A stretch of 64,000 bases of DNA, taken from contig JACGCM010000787.1 in NCBI GenBank assembly GCA_014058105.1, positions 1 through 64,000 on the forward strand, given 5' to 3'. Under the pieces are notes generated by a model. That model was not told where the DNA came from and searched no databases. It saw only the letters and a program-made list of their open reading frames with translations. Below, one piece after another: positions 35,396 to 46,108 of the stretch (positions within the stretch are counted from its first letter, which is position 1; every line of letters begins with the position of its first letter). The translations under genes and the position numbers were made by a program. This stretch comes from Kingdonia uniflora. Taxonomy: Eukaryota; Streptophyta; Magnoliopsida; Ranunculales; Circaeasteraceae.

Positions 35396-36648
35396 TGACG
35401 AGTGCGTAATTATGACATTTTTAATATACCCGTACATGTATTTTAGTCATCGATTATATTTAATTTTGGGTACTTATGTACGTTTGTTTAATTACAGCTA
35501 TTGGAGATGGATATTTGAAACCAAGCTCTTAAAGTTAAGTAAAAGTGTCCCTAATAGTTCATAGCACAAAAATCCATAGATACAATATATTTGGTCTCAA
35601 GATTGATAAAATATATACACAAATATTCATGGAGAATAAGATCAAAGAATATATTATATCCAAGATCCTTGAAGATATTTTATATTAAAGATATATGCAA
35701 AAGTTTCCATGAAGAAAAATCTCTACATAACTTAAGGGAATTATATACAAAAATCTTAGGTGATTGGTTGTAAATTTAGAAGATATTATTGTGAAAATAT
35801 TCGTTTCAATTTAATGTATAGTTTCTAAATTTGGGTTCCTTCTCCTATAAATGGAAACCTTCCCCCATTGTAATGAGGAATCTCATATTGGAGGATGTTT
35901 AGAAGAAATAAAGTTAGTTTTATTTAATTATCTTCTTCTTCCCTTTTAGTTTAATTTTTGCTAATGTCTTCATTAATTGTTACTACGATGAAGTCCAAGA
36001 CGAGCGGTTAATCTCCTAACTAAGGCTAGGATAGGCCTCTTCTTGGATGAGCAATAGTTGGTATTAATTAGGTTCTAATTAGTTTTCTCTTAGTACTCTA
36101 TTATTGATAAGTTAGTACATCATATCGAAGGCTTGACCATAACTTTAGTTTAGCGTAAGATTACTTTGGATACAAACAAGTGCTACTAACCATAGTCTTG
36201 ATTTGGAGATCTAAACAAGAAGAAACACCAGTGAACTCACTCAAGCCTAGCCATTGTTGAGTTGATAATTCTCTGAGACACTCTTCACCATTACTTAAAA
36301 GTATAACCACTAAATGCTTGAGCATAGATTTTGTGGATTATTTTACAACATCGTATGTGTCTTAACATGAACATATGATGGGTGGAGATATTAGGATCTA
36401 GTTATATATCGATTAGTGCTTTGAAAGGTAGAGGACAAGTCCAAACCTTAGCTCTCTCCCTCATTAAGTTTTATAATTAGTTTTTATTTTTTATTCTTAG
36501 ATTTATCTCTTATAAAATCATAATTCGGCCTAGAAAATATTTATTTTCCCAAGCCTCCTTGTGGATTTGATCCCACTTATCCGTGCATCAATTCGACAAC
36601 CGTACTTTGAGCGGGTATTTTGCTTGAGGCTCTAAAAACCTCTTATCA
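35396..36648 (+). repeat. Element D 3' LTR
   Basis: 1253 bp, TGACGAGTG...TTATCA, TATA-like TATAAATG at 35846-35853. Partner of 25270-26534. Confidence 0.9.
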
Positions 36649-36653
36649 TCCAC
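36649..36653 (+). repeat. Target site duplication of D (right), TCCAC
   Basis: Exact copy of 25265-25269. Confidence 0.9.
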
Positions 36654-37010
36654 GGTCTTCCATTTTCTGCGCTCATGCAGGATGAGGCTTTGCCCTGATA
36701 AATGTTAATTTGGAGCTCCCTCAGGTAAGTTCCTCATCCCCCTTATAAGTAAAAAGAGGATTGAAGCCGACCCAAATCAAATTCGAGTTCTCCTCAACAA
36801 GCCCACTTTGAAAACAAAGAAGGACGTTCAAAAGCTTACATGCAAGATTGTTGCTATTAATTAATTCGTCTCTAAGTCTTCAGATCAATTCCAGTAGCTA
36901 TTCTTATTACTTCGAGGGTGTACCAAATTAGGAAAGGTTCATCCTAATGGAGAGATCTGGTGGACAGAAGAATGCGAAATAACTTTTAGAAACTCAAAAC
37001 CTATTTAGGG
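36654..37010 (+). pseudogene. Element N RT end and connection domain, part 2
   Basis: Continues the RT interrupted at 25264. It contains CPDKC, FGAPSGKFL, KKRIEADPNQI and KKDVQKLTCKI, then EECEITFRN, the usual order of RT thumb and connection in Tat elements. It has stops and at least one frameshift. Confidence 0.8.
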
Positions 37011-37470
37011 AAGTCTTCCATCATGAGTACCCTGGTGGACAATGAGAAACTGATCATCTACTTCATAGTTATATTAAATTCTATCAGCTTGGTCCTCATT
37101 TGACTTAAGGAAAAGGTAAAAAAACTATCATATTTTATCAACAAAATTCTCATTCTAGCAGAAACAAGGTATTCTAAGATCAAATGACTCCTTCTAACTC
37201 TCGTTTACACTTCACAGAAACTGAAGTACTACTTCTAAGTTCATTTCATCAAGGTTATGATGATCTACCCACTTCGGGAAGTTTTTTCTAAACAATATAA
37301 ATCCCGAAGAGTGCAACAATGGTCAGTCAGTTTGGGAGAACATGATATCAAGTTCGAGCAATGCCATTCAAAAAAAGGTCAAGTCGTTGTCAATTTTCTA
37401 GCAAAAATTTTTCTATGGAAGATCTCGATTGGGAAGAGTACATCCCTGACCTCACAGAAGGGATAACAAA
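37011..37470 (+). pseudogene. Element N RNase H (first domain)
   Basis: The best-kept part is 37257-37466, open for 69 codons: PLREVFSKQYKSRRVQQWSV, then GEHDIKFEQ and KKGQVVVNFLA, the end of the Ty3/gypsy RNase H. The first half (37020-37250) is scrambled by stops. Confidence 0.75.
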
Positions 37471-37499
37471 GGATCCACCTATGAAGCCATTTAATGAGC

Positions 37500-37910
37500 G
37501 AGCTGAATAGATTACAAAGAAGGGATGGATACCTCTTACTGATGGTTTAACATGACCCAAAGGGTCAGGGATTAGAATCGTACTGATTACCCCATCAAAT
37601 GACAGAATCGAGAAATTAATCCGCTTGGATTTTAAAGCTTTAAACAATGTTACATAATACAAAACAATAATTTATTGCCTCAATTTAGCACTCGAGCTTG
37701 GTGTTCCAGAGCTTTCAGTCTATACATATTGTTTACTAATTGTCCACCATTAATCTGAGCAGTACAAGAAAAATGGAAAGATGTTCGAATATGCAGCCCT
37801 CGTTGCTGATAGGATGAGCAGATTTATGAAAGCAACTCTCGACTATTTACCACGAGACATGTCGATTCCATGGCTTACTTATCCACGATATCTATAGGTC
37901 GAAGTGACAA
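37500..37910 (+). pseudogene. Element N second (archaeal-type) RNase H
   Basis: A second RNase H-like domain after the first is a hallmark of the Tat lineage. Visible are GSGIRIVLITPSNDRIEKLI, DFKALNN, LNLALELGVPELSVYT and a region of SEQYKKNGKMFEYAALV. The catalytic Glu (in the family's NNEAEYEAL) is a TAA and the Asp of SDSQL is lost, so it is inactive. Confidence 0.8.
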
Positions 37911-37959
37911 TATTGATCTCCACTCTATATGCACAATCAATATTGAGGTTGATGAAGAG

Positions 37960-39235
37960 GAAGACGACGATTGGAAGAAACCTTTTATCGCCTAACTCGG
38001 CCCGAAGAACGAACATGACGGGCACCTTCCAGTAAATCCAAAAGAACGCCGACAACAGATCAAAAACTCGAAGCGTTATACAGTTCTGAACGACCATTTA
38101 TATCACCGATCAGTGACATGGCCTTTTCTCAAGTGCCTCTCCATGAAAAAAGCTGATGGAATGCTCAAAGAATTACATGAAGGAACCTATGGCTCCAATG
38201 CCGTAGGTCGGTATCTTATAAATAGAGCAATTACACAAGGAGTATTCTAGTCTGGAATACGTAAGCAAGCGGAAGATTACATACGAAGATTTGACACATG
38301 TCAACAACATGGACACAGGATACAAGGTCCTGCACCTAAACTCCATGCAAGTAAGGTATTCTGGCCTTTTAAGCGGTGGGCGCTTGATCTCGTGAGATAA
38401 TTTCCCAATACGTCGGGTAACCAAAATTTTTTACTCGTGGTGACAGATTACTTTACAAAATAGGTAGAAGCAGTTCCACTTTATCAAATTAGAGAAGAAG
38501 AGGTCATCTCTTTTATCTGGGAACATATTATCACACATTTAGGATACCCCCACCTGATTTGAATCAATAATGGGTTGCAGTTCATTGGAGAAAAGGTTGT
38601 AACCTTCCTCAGCAAACGCAACATCATTTATTCCCCATCCAATCCATACTACCCGCAAGAAAATGGGCAGGCTGAAATCACCAACAAAACAATAGTGGAT
38701 GGACTCAAGAAAAGACTTCAATCACAAAAAAAAGGAAATCGGATAGGAGAGCTTCCTCATATCTTATGGGCATACTGTATTGTACCAAGACAATCAACTT
38801 GTTGTTCCCCCTTCTTCCTGGCCTACGACACCGAAGCGATCATTCCAAGAAAATACCACCATCCTTCCAAAGATCATGAGCTAAAAGACAAATAAAATAA
38901 GTCCCTATTAGCCTGCAATATGAACTGGATTGATGAGATTCGAGCTCGGGTTATTGCCAACCTAGGTTGATATCATCATATGCTAGCCATTTTGTGCAAC
39001 AGAAGAGTCCAAAGCCGTAAATTCCATATCGACAATCTTTTCCTCAAAAAATTCCACAGAGTAGAAAAAAGATAAATGCTGGGAAGCTCACAAAAAATTG
39101 GGAAGGCTCTTTCCTTATCATTGGCCGCACTGGCCTTAGATCGTACTACCTCATGACTGTGAAAGGCATCTATCTACCGAATCCCAAGAACACTAGGAGA
39201 TTGGAACAATATTATTGCTAAATCCCTAGTTCTCC
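37960..39235 (+). pseudogene. Element N integrase
   Basis: The zinc module is degenerate (LHEGTYGSNAVGRYL, then CQQH for CxxC). In the catalytic core the first Asp is in RWALDLV, the second is changed to Asn (NNGLQFIGE), and the Glu is in NGQAEITNKT. Residues 38575-38895 are open. C-terminal remnants run to about 39235 (GDWNNIIAK). Stops lie at 38249, 38397, 38461 and 38560. Confidence 0.8.
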
Positions 39236-39401
39236 TTACAAATTACTCTATTCTCAATTTTTACATTCCAAAAGTAAGATTTCAATCTCCAACAGTGTGT
39301 ATATTCTTTTCTACTCAATGAAAACTTTTAAGTTTTTTCCCACATTACTCTCTGCAAACATAAAGAATCTACTAAATCACATAGATTAAAGCAAAGGTTA
39401 T

Positions 39402-39600
39402 ATACTAGCTTTCAATCAACCCATCTATACATATATTATCAAAGAGTAAAACAAAGATAATACTAGCTTTCAATCGCCCATCTATACATATATCAACTAT
39501 TAAATCATAGGTAATACTAGTTTTCAATCAATGATCTTTACTATCTATCAGACACAAGATTAAGTAAAGGTAAAACTAGCTTTTATCTCTCTAAATGTCT
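39402..39600. repeat. Tandem repeats, about 54-59-bp unit, in N 3' region
   Basis: Units start at about 39402, 39460, 39514 and 39573, each beginning with ATACTAGCTTTCAATC or a close variant (AAACTAGCTTTTATC in the last). The first two share CCCATCTATACATATAT. Tandem repeats downstream of pol are known in Tat/Ogre elements and can seed satellites. Confidence 0.75.
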
Positions 39601-39679
39601 ACCATACAGAATACATAGATCTCTTTTGCAGGTTTTTCTTTTGAGTGGTCAGCCATGATTTTCCCTATGCAAGAGGTCG

Positions 39680-40793
39680 TGCAGCCTTAAACTTTGGAGC
39701 TGTCACAGTTACAATATTCCTTCCTTGCTCTACTAGTTCCGCAGGTCGGGATCCTAGCTTGATTTTTATGGTATTCAGGCAATTTCCTCGATCTATATCA
39801 GCATTACAGATATAGCCTCTGAGTACCACATAATTATGTAAGGTATCCCTTTCAACCTCAAGTTTCTTTACTTATTCCACAAAGTTGGCAATGATAGCCA
39901 TTAGTTTCCTCAACAGTACCTCTTCCAGGGAAATCCTATCTCAGTCCGGCATGACTAACTTAGCAAATTGCTCTTTTAATCTCTTATGAAGTTTTCACAA
40001 ATTTGTATAATGGGAGCTTACCCGCTATACGCATTGTTCTAAGCCTGATATCACTATAGTCAACTATGATATTAACTCTGCCACCTTCTCCAGCTTAGAA
40101 TTTTTTTTTGCTCTTAGTTCCACCACTTCACCATGAAGTGTCACAAACTCCAACTCATTTATATTACCTCCCCCAGCACGAGCTTTATTCAGCAACTCAT
40201 CCTTTCTCTGCATAGCTACCTGTAACTCTTACTCTTTAAGGATAATAACCTCTAACTTATAATTTCTTTCTCAAGTTCATTCGTTAATTCTCTATTCTTA
40301 CAGCAGCTCAAACAAAAACAAGACCTGCCTCCAACTCTTTAATTCAAACTGATGGTTTAACCATGCTACACTTGGCAGTCGAGACGCGGTGTCATTCTTT
40401 TTCTTTTTTGACCGTTCTCCAGCCTTGACCTTCTTGTCACGTGAACTGGCCAAGTCCGCCTTAAACCTCATAACTCGCTCTTTCAGTTTGTCACACCGAT
40501 TTTGGGTGACCAGAAGATTAATATCTTTACCTTGTATGGCTTCACTCAACTGCTCAACCTCACTTTTGAAACTTGCTAAATCAGCTAACGCCCTCACAAG
40601 GTCGCTTTCGTTCCTGACCACTTGACCCTTCAAACGAGCCATATTATCCTGTAGCTCTTTATCTGCCGCCTCTAACAATTTGATACGGTATTGAGCGACA
40701 TCAACTTCTTTACATTTTACCATCAATAAGTCTATCTTACTATTTAGCTTCACAACTTTGCCCTACGCACTCACGAGCTCCCCCTATATTTTT
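39680..40793 (-). pseudogene. Element N antisense gene, 3' portion (coiled coil)
   Basis: Minus-strand coding that continues from 52991-55635 across the LARD. A 151-codon open stretch (40298-40753) is a clear coiled coil: VKCKEVDVAQYRIKLLEAAD, LARLKGQVV-type heptads, then a basic KKVKAGERSKKKKND. Coding character continues in other frames down to about 39680 (NELEFVTLHGEVVELRAKKN, SRPAELVEQGRNIV) with stops. No catalytic domain is visible in this half. It abuts the 3' end of N's pol in the opposite direction. Confidence 0.7.
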
Positions 40794-43700
40794 TGTAATG
40801 TCCCGGATTTTTGGGTAATTTTATTTATTTATTATTAAGTATTATAATTATTATTCCTATTTGTTATTCGTTATACTTCCGTGTTATTTCTAATTGCCAG
40901 GATTAATGTTAGGTTCTTTTTTTAGGTAGTTTCGGTAGTTCTGGTGGTTCCGGAGGTTTAGGGGCGGAGGTGTTTGTGTTATTGTTTGGGGAGCCCGTGG
41001 TTGGCTTGGTGGAGGTATGATGTTGCCAGTGGTTGTGGTGTGGCTTGATCCCAAAGAATCCTAGGTTATAATTAGGTTTCCGTGGTGCTTTCCCTCCTAT
41101 CTGGCTTTGTCGTATTCCTCCCATCCATTTCTACCTTTCTGTCCATTTCTTCCTTTCTGTCCTTTTTTTTTCTAGAAAAGATTCTCTCTGTTCGAATAGA
41201 ACTTTTCCAAATTGAATAGAACCTTTTTCTATTCGAATAGGACTCTTCGGTGAATAGTATTTTTTACGCTGATTTATTTTATTCGAACAAGATAGTTTCT
41301 GTTCGAATAACTTTTGCTTTCTGTCTGAACAACTTGTTTTTTGTTCGAGCAGATGCGTGTTTCTGCGACCAGCTGGGTCTTTCTTCGCGTTTCTCGGCCG
41401 TTGGTTTGCCCCGAGATGTGTGTTGGCCTTTTAGGGCTATATAAACCCATTTAATTTCACAATCTCTTTTTTCTCTCCCTCCCTAACCGAATCCTCTCCA
41501 CGCCTTGCCTACCAAATTTAACCTGATTCTTCGCCGTGATCTTCGCCGCTCCTCTCGGTGAGTAATTCCTCTCTCTCCCTTTCTCGTGCGATTCGTTCAA
41601 TTTTGGTTTCGATGGAAACCCTTGGTTTTAAGGATTATGATCGTGGAGTGATTTTAGGGTTAATGATTAATGATGGATTGGGTTTGATTGTGGTGTATTT
41701 GGGTTTATAGAAGTATATATTTGTTTGTAGGTGCTGGGCTGATTTTGGGGTTGTGATTGTGAGGAATTTGATTGAGTTGGCTGGTGGTGGTGCTTGATTG
41801 GGTTTATCACAAGTGTGGGGCGATGAGGTGTGATTGATTATTCGTGGGTGGCGGAGATTTCGTGGGTTGTATTGTCAGTGATTGGGTGGCTGAATTGGTA
41901 GGGTTTTACTGTAGTTTGTGATGTTGTTTCAGCTGTGGAGTAGATATGAAAATCAGTTTTGGGTTAGAATAATTTATTGGATTTGTGATTGGGCTCCGGT
42001 ACGTCGTAGTGGTTGACGTTGTGGTGTTCCCGCTCCTTTCAGTGACTCATTCGGGTTTTGGAAGTCGATTCGCAAAGCATTTTACCGTTGGGGTACGGTT
42101 TGGGCAGTTTCGCCAAGATTGTCATTCCGAGCGTGGTTTTGTCAGGCGAGTTTTATCTTCCTAAATAACTAGATTATTATGCAGATTCATGAGTTATAGA
42201 AATGCATAGTTTAGTATATTTGTATCTGTGATTAGGTTTGTATTTCGGTTAATTGCTTAGGACACCATTACGGGTTATCCGTTTAACATACCATAGGCGA
42301 GAATACTTAAGGGTTTGATAAGTTAGTAAAACCCGCCACAATGTGAGTTTAGCTACTTGATTGAACCTGTAGGTTATGGTTAGCCATAGGTAGTTGTTCT
42401 CAGTTGTCGTTGATGTGATGATAACTCATGAGATTCCTCTTAGGCTAATTTTATTGAATGTGGTTATCACAAATCTTTTCTTCGTTGAGGTTGAGAACAA
42501 AGGCATTTCTCAGTATATTGTGATGCCTCAGCCTCGCTATATATATATATAATATATTGAGTGTGGAATTATTGGTTAGTTATTAGGGTGCCAAGCTTGT
42601 TTCAGGGTACTAGTAACTAGGTTTGGCTTTTAGTGGAGATATATGGACGACATGTGGTTTAGCTGCCATTTTATCTGAGATAGTATAGTTCTCACCTTAT
42701 AGTTATAGCAGCCTGGTTAGTTTAATTTGCTGGACTTGGTTCCAGGGGAGTCTTGGGGTGACATAGCTTCAGTAAGACATGGTCTTAGATTCAGAGCTCA
42801 TCTTCTTGCTTGCTATTGTTTTGATTAGTCTTAGGATTAGTCTAGTTCTACTCAGTGTTCTCGAGGCTTGGTCCTTGGGCACTGTCATTATGATTGGTGG
42901 TTGTTTGGAATGGTAGATTCCATGTGGGAGAGTGGTATCTTCTGGAATCTTAGTGGTTGGTGGTGAGTAGACGAATTGTCCGTTGTAGTTGGTCGTGGAT
43001 GTTAAACTTCTGATAGTTTGCCTTAGGATTATTTGTTTATCGTGTTGTGACACTTATTGTCCTCATGATTCTTAGAGCTAATAGAGCTTACTCGTTAAGC
43101 CTTCTTTCCCTGGGATGAGGCCTAGAGGGCTGTGTTCCCTTCCGTCATCTAGAAAGCAGCGAGACAACATGACTCTTGTGAGGCACGCCGTTGAGCATGG
43201 TGGTTTATGAAGTTGTACGTCACCCGAGATGTATGAATGTGGCTGAATCCTCCTGTTGAATCCGATTCTTGTACATCCGTTTTGGAGACCTATGTACATG
43301 ATTAGGGGATTGTGATGCAGTTAGGTTATTAGAAATTGTTGACTACTTGTTGAACACTTGTAGGTCATCCCATAAGTATTACTCTGTGTTAACAGCTAGT
43401 GTACTGCAGCACTTGATGGTAATCATGTTGCTTTGAAGAATCTTAGAGACTGGTGTTTTTAGATATCGTGATGGTTAAGTTGTTGTTTCATCTAGGTTTA
43501 GATGGTGCAACTGAGTCTCAGGTCGGCATCTATTTTAGTTATCGTTACCACGCTCGCAGGAAGGTGGTTATCTTATTATGTGTTGACTGTGTTAACAGTA
43601 GTTGTGTTTCAGTCAATAAGATTTTTGCTCACATCCATAGATAATATATTCTCCTAATCTTACTGCGATTGGATAAATAAATAACTTCGTCTCTGCTAAC

Positions 43701-45240
43701 CCTCGAAAGGTTCCAGGATTCCCTAATCGGGTTAAAATAGTAGGTGGGCATGGGACTGGAACTATCAAACCTAATTCACCCATTCGGGAGTATGGGATGG
43801 TATAAGACAGATTCATCAGATCTCAACTTAGTCCTCGTTGAGGTTGAAATACCTTGAAATGTAAAGATATAGTTCAGACGTTGGTTTTAATTGATTGATG
43901 TAATATCCTCATAGTGTGGTCGAGCTAGTGCAGTACATCGTACCCTTGTATCCAATAATATCCTGTAAGGTAAATCCCTTTTTTCTGTAGTTGTCAACCC
44001 ACTTTAATTTTAGGGTCTAGTTTTTCGGGTTGACCACTCTAAATCATTCGTTATTGGGATAGATATGGGACTATCCTACTTCATCATAACACATCATCAT
44101 CATCATCATCAAGCATATCATTGCATTTCTGTATACTTCATATTCGTAGGCTCTTCTGATAGAAATCCTTAACCCTCTCTATATTATGTTTTATATAGAA
44201 TCCTCTGTACTGGGGATAATCATAAGATTATCTCATTCCATCATATCATCATCATAACATATCATTGCAATTGGGACAATTATGGGATTATCCTAATTCA
44301 TCATAATCTTCTCCTCTTATTTAAATTCTTTTTCTCCTAATTGATTTACAGAATCTTAAGCATTCATCTTCTTTCTATATATTTTTCTCCTCTTTGCATC
44401 TATTCCTCTCTCTTCTGTATCTGATATTTTAAATAGGTTATTTAGTCCTGTTTGTTACTGTGTACTTTAGGCAGATATCTAGCTGTGAGCGATCTCTCTT
44501 AGCCTGTTATAGGTTCGGGGTTGTGCTTGGCAGGGATTTGGGTAACCCTGTTGGATTATTGTGAGCCGAGGGTGTTTACCTTCATGTGTGATTGTATCTC
44601 TGAAGTAGATTAGTTGTGCTTGGCGCTGAGGGTCGCGGTAGTGATTAGAGTGTAGTTAATATTCCTTGTGACTGGAGTGTAGTTATAGTCTTGACACTCT
44701 TTTGCTCGAGATATGTATATATATTAATAGTATAGTTAAATATAATCATTAGACTAGTTATGTACCTATTAAATACCTATTAGACAGCCTTGGTATATAT
44801 ATATATATATATTATTTTTCGCTAGATATTATTATGTCTTATTATTATAATTATATCCATCTCATTGGTTAGTATAATCGTTTTGCTTATTTGGGGAGTT
44901 AGTGAGCCGTAGTTTGCTCACTCCCGCATAACAACATTTTAGGTTTAGTTGCTGCTATGGTGATCCTTGGAGAGCTGAGCTGGTGGCTCATTCGCCAGTT
45001 ATTACTGTCGGGCTTGCTGCGTAGAGGTTTGTAGAATCTTATGTTTAGATATTGTTGTCTTAGTCTTCCATTGTTTCTGTTTGTCCTTATTACTCTGTCG
45101 TGATACTATTGCAAATGATAGGGCCAAAATTTGTCTACGGCTTAGTTGTTCGGGGGTGAATTATTGGATTCCCTGACCTGGAGATCCTCGAATCTCAGTA
45201 ATTGGTCTAGCTACCGATTACTAAATTTTGGGGCGTGACA
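40794..45240 (+). repeat. LARD LTR1, 4447 bp
   Basis: TG...CA bounded. TATA box TATATAAAC at 41438-41446, with a TTCGAA-rich block just upstream (41184-41350). If transcription starts soon after, U3 is only about 670 bases and R plus U5 about 3.8 kb. Short open frames inside (for example 41250-41444) match no protein family. Confidence 0.9.
41184..41350 (+). promoter_or_regulatory. TTCGAA palindrome array in LARD U3 (LTR1)
   Basis: Repeated GTTCGAATAGAAC / TATTCGAATAGG / ATTCGAACAAG motifs, ending about 90 bases before the TATA box. The same block occurs at 46505-46740 and, truncated, at 51905-52020. It looks like an enhancer array; half-sites resemble heat-shock elements (TTC/GAA), but spacing does not fit cleanly. 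Confidence 0.55.
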
Positions 45241-46108
45241 GACTTGGTATCAGAGCTCAAGGTTAAACTCTTATCTCGGTGTCTAGCACTCATAGGTTGA
45301 GTTATTCTTTAGGGCGAGTTAGGCTGATTCTTGGTATCCGGTATCTTTTAAGCATGTTTGGTTAGAAAGTTAATCTTTAAGGCCTTCTGCGTGTAGGCTT
45401 CTAGCATAGGTCTAGTGTGTAGGCTTTTGCTGTAGATTTAGGGGACTCAAGATGTTTATCTGGAATCCTTAAAATGGTATTTGTTTGCCTTCTAGTAGTA
45501 GTGGTTTCCCTATTTGTTTTGGTGTGGGGTTTCGACTTCAGATTTGTGATTTTACGCTATTTTGACAAAGTTGTGTTTATCATCGTAGTAGTTTCGACGT
45601 GTGTTCCATTTTAATGTTTCTCTTATCGAGTTTCGTGTATTTTGCTTTTAATCAAATCCAGATCGATCTGGATATTGGATCTGATCGTTTGGATTGGTTT
45701 TTCTTATTTACTGGTATGCATTATTATTACCGATTATTTCCATCTCCTGTGTCGCGGACCTGATCTCATAGCAGACGTCTTATATGACTGGGGATCGTAT
45801 GCACATTAGATTTTAACTTTGTTCATATTGGGAAAGGGACATCATATTCCACTTTCCCCTTAGGTATTTGGCATTCTTAAACTATTTTTTTTTATAATCA
45901 AACTATATATATTTTCATACAAGTTATTTACTAATATATTTTAACCATATTCTATGATATGTTGCTTTTGCTATAATATCATGTACCTGGATGGGGAGTT
46001 CAGGGGACCGCTAGTATGATATGGATACATATTACATTTGAAATATACTATACTATATTTAAGTAGGTATTTTAATTTCGGGACGAAATTCTTTTAAGGA
46101 GGGTAGAT
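45241..46108 (+). other. LARD internal region 1
   Basis: 868 bp. The PBS TGGTATCAGAGC is at 45245-45256 and the polypurine tract AAGGAGGGTAGA at 46096-46107. No protein-coding domain. Compared with internal 2 it lacks about 26 bases near 46010. Confidence 0.85.

Larger units (their letters stand above)
25270..36648 (+). mobile_element. Element D: Athila-type retrotransposon inside element N's RT
   Basis: 11,379 bp flanked by the perfect 5-bp duplication TCCAC. The coding and non-coding interior is closely similar to B and C, but the LTRs (TGATGAACG.../TGACGAGTG..., about 1.26 kb) are a different sequence from theirs. The polyprotein is broken by many stops and frameshifts. Its insertion postdates element N. 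Confidence 0.93.

Noticed and set aside
40389..40625. Plus-strand frame opposite the coiled-coil gene
   Set aside because: Complement of a strongly coding minus-strand frame; residue mix has no family character.
41250..41444. Open frame inside LARD LTR1, similar frame in LTR2 (46638-46832)
   Set aside because: Shared because the DNA is repeated; no start context or family resemblance, and it overlaps the TTCGAA block and TATA box.
44095..44115. CATCAT repeats as a CRISPR or satellite
   Set aside because: A short trinucleotide run inside an LTR; no spacers, no array.
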